From positions 7,152 through 13,820 of the forward strand of contig PMYF01000324.1 of the NCBI GenBank assembly GCA_003171295.1: 6,669 nucleotides of DNA. The letters run 5' to 3'. The notes below the pieces were generated by a model. It saw only the letters and a list, made by a program, of their open reading frames with translations, had not been told where the DNA came from and did no database searches. This DNA is from Acidobacteriota bacterium. GTDB taxonomy: Bacteria > Acidobacteriota > Terriglobia > UBA7540. A program made the position numbers and the translations under genes. Positions 5,486 to 6,669 of the stretch are shown piece after piece. Position 1 is the first letter of the stretch. Each line of letters starts with the position of its first letter.

Positions 5486-6077
5486 TCCACTTCCTTTTGA
5501 ACTGTTCTCGAGCCCGGGCCAGAAGCCGCTCGATGGCCTTCTCGGTTCGCCCGGTCTCTTGAGCAATTTCGCTGAGACCCCGCTTTTCCCAATATCGCCA
5601 GCGCAAAACGATAGAGTAGGCCTCGGGGAGGCTGGCGAGAACCTCCTCGGTCTTCTTGGCCGCCTGTTGTTGCTCGATCGCCTCCTGAACGTTGTGGGGG
5701 TCGACGGGCTCAGGACCAGGACCTCCCTCCTCGCCAGGAACCTCAACCTCCCGCAAACGTTTCCGGTAATGGTCTTCCACCTTGTGCCGGGCAATGCCGA
5801 GGAGCCAGGAGCGGAGCGAGGATTCTCCTCGGAACTTTTCCAGGTTTTCCCATGCGGCGAGGAACACTTCCTGAACCAGATCGTCCATGAACTCGGTGTG
5901 CGGGATGAGCCGTCCTCGAACGTAGCCATAGACGTGGTCCGCATAGCGGTTGACGAATTCCGCCGTCGCCTTGCGGTCCTTACGCAAGACTTCGAGAACC
6001 AACTGCGCATCCGATGACTCGGGGGCCACCGGGGAGTGCGGTTCAGTTGCCTGCGCTTTCGTCGGCGTGGCGTCCAT
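5475..6077 (-). CDS. ECF-type RNA polymerase sigma factor (sigma-70 family, RpoE-like)
   Basis: The 200-residue protein has sigma region 2 at about residues 37-106, including DDLVQEVFLAAWENLEKF (65-82) and SLRSWLLGIARHKVEDHYRK (87-106), the core-binding and -10 recognition segments. A linker rich in Pro, Gly and Glu (107-142) follows, then region 4 (143-196) with LASLPEAYSIVLRWRYWEK and the helix-turn-helix LSEIAQETGRTEKAIERLLA (168-187) for -35 recognition. Regions 1 and 3 are absent, as in ECF factors. The start is uncertain: I chose the ATG at 6077, which leaves 22 residues before the conserved part; a GTG at 6122 would add 15 residues and neither has a clear ribosome binding site. It is followed by the overlapping Cys-rich gene. 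I found no matching ECF-type promoter upstream, so autoregulation is not shown. Confidence 0.93.
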   Translation of the reverse strand: MDATPTKAQATEPHSPVAPESSDAQLVLEVLRKDRKATAEFVNRYADHVYGYVRGRLIPHTEFMDDLVQEVFLAAWENLEKFRGESSLRSWLLGIARHKVEDHYRKRLREVEVPGEEGGPGPEPVDPHNVQEAIEQQQAAKKTEEVLASLPEAYSIVLRWRYWEKRGLSEIAQETGRTEKAIERLLARAREQFKRKWNER

Positions 6078-6395
6078 CACTATAAGTGTCGCTGTAAACG
6101 CGAACTTCCCCCTGCGAGCCACAGACAGTGTAATCCTGCGTGGGGGTTTTTCTCATGCCCGAAGCCCCAGCGGCAACCGGACGTCGTCAATCTGGATGTG
6201 GCACGCTGCTACCGTCGCCTTACCCAAAGCAAAATGGTTGAAACTCGACCACCGCCACTCTTCCGGTCGCTTCACCTGCCCGTTCCGGACGGGATCCAAT
6301 TCTTCCAGTTGAGCTCCTTCAGGGCGAAGTCACGGAAACATGGAATCACATCCTACCTAAGTTCCCTTGCAGGAAATTCAACGGGTTAGATCTGA
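6078..6395. other. Upstream region of the sigma-factor operon, no gene supported
   Basis: The open frames on the plus strand across this stretch overlap the sigma gene in antisense and lack ribosome binding sites; their products look random. The promoter and any control site of the sigma operon should lie here, but I could not pick out a convincing -35/-10 pair. A small hairpin (CCCGT 6279-6283 with ACGGG 6289-6293) has no T-run on either side. Confidence 0.5.
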
Positions 6396-6669
6396 TTACC
6401 CGCGACAAACGCCACAGGGCAGAGCGAAGTCGCTCAACTCCCGGATCGTCGCACACTCGGAAAATACGCTCATGTGGTCGCACAGGAATATATTCGCTCG
6501 TCTCACCGCAAGATGCATCTGCTCAGTTGGTTCCGGCACTGTTAATGATTCGGCCAAGTCGCCTTCCCGGAAAACGGCCGCCGACCAGTATCGACCCTGT
6601 GTAACGGCGTAGGGTTTACCGATTCCCCGTAATTTGGACGTATCGTTAAAACCGTGGAAATGCCTCACG
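6396..6669 (-). CDS. Possible 3' end of an unrecognised gene entering from the right
   Basis: A minus-strand frame is open from the right edge to a TAA at 6396, giving at least 90 residues. The visible product (GKPYAVTQGRYWSAAVF near the start of the visible part, AVRRANIFLCDHMSVF and DFALPCGVCRG at the end) has balanced, soluble-like composition but matches no family I know. A competing plus-strand frame of 81 codons overlaps it. No terminator follows. The GTG at 6668 is just the edge of the window, not a supported start. It could equally be non-coding. Confidence 0.22.
   Translation of the reverse strand, partial: VRHFHGFNDTSKLRGIGKPYAVTQGRYWSAAVFREGDLAESLTVPEPTEQMHLAVRRANIFLCDHMSVFSECATIRELSDFALPCGVCRG

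Noticed and set aside
5483..5500. Haem-c attachment by the CSICH motif of the Cys-rich protein
   Set aside because: The protein has no signal peptide for export to the periplasm where haem-c is attached, and it is encoded with a sigma factor; a metal site is more likely.
5483..6010. Long minus-strand frame extending the Cys-rich protein upstream into the sigma gene
   Set aside because: The extension is the sigma-factor sequence read in another frame; the internal ATG at 5485 with its own ribosome binding site is the credible start.
6195..6215. Sigma-54-like promoter (TGGCACG)
   Set aside because: The -24 part matches but the GC expected ten bases after GG is CC, so the -12 element is missing.

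Overview
The window looks like a stretch of a Gram-negative, GC-moderate bacterial chromosome. I infer an Acidobacteriota-like soil bacterium. The inference rests on the style of three proteins: a small outer-membrane beta-barrel with an aromatic C-terminus, a secreted propeller protein of the 3-carboxymuconate-cyclase/lactonase-like type, and an ECF sigma factor coupled to a small cysteine-rich protein. This is recognition by eye, not a database result.

Layout, left to right. Positions 1-577 hold no convincing gene. On the minus strand at 578-2323 is a complete ClC-type chloride channel/antiporter with two C-terminal CBS domains. Positions 2324-2880 are non-coding or degenerate and carry members of three separate repeat pairs. 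A strong rho-independent terminator (2881-2910, minus) closes a minus-strand gene for a secreted propeller-like protein (2934-3998, TTG start with a strong Shine-Dalgarno). A 470-bp divergent intergenic region follows, with a perfect TATAAT box on the plus strand. It leads into a plus-strand outer-membrane beta-barrel gene (4469-5137, TTG start). That gene ends exactly where the opposing minus-strand operon ends: a predicted ECF RNA polymerase sigma factor (5475-6077) overlapping by 11 nt a 115-residue Cys-rich protein (5138-5485), probably its partner or anti-sigma factor. Positions 6078-6395 show no supported gene, and 6396-6669 may be the 3' end of a gene running in from the right, weakly supported.

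Functional logic. The ClC protein moves chloride, probably coupled to protons, across the inner membrane and appears to stand alone. The secreted propeller and the beta-barrel are both exported and divergently arranged, so they may share a control region. The sigma factor and its Cys-rich partner form a two-gene unit that could sense redox or metal status; no target is evident from the sequence.

The most unusual signals are repeats not explained by genes. A 36-bp direct repeat (29/36 identical) brackets the propeller gene like a cassette: one copy lies just upstream of its ribosome binding site and the other directly abuts its terminator T-tract. A 23-bp inverted repeat (22/23) lies at the window's left edge and at 2716-2738, bracketing the ClC gene. 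I did not identify a clear novel system; the repeat-bracketed propeller gene and the sigma/Cys-rich pair are the best leads.
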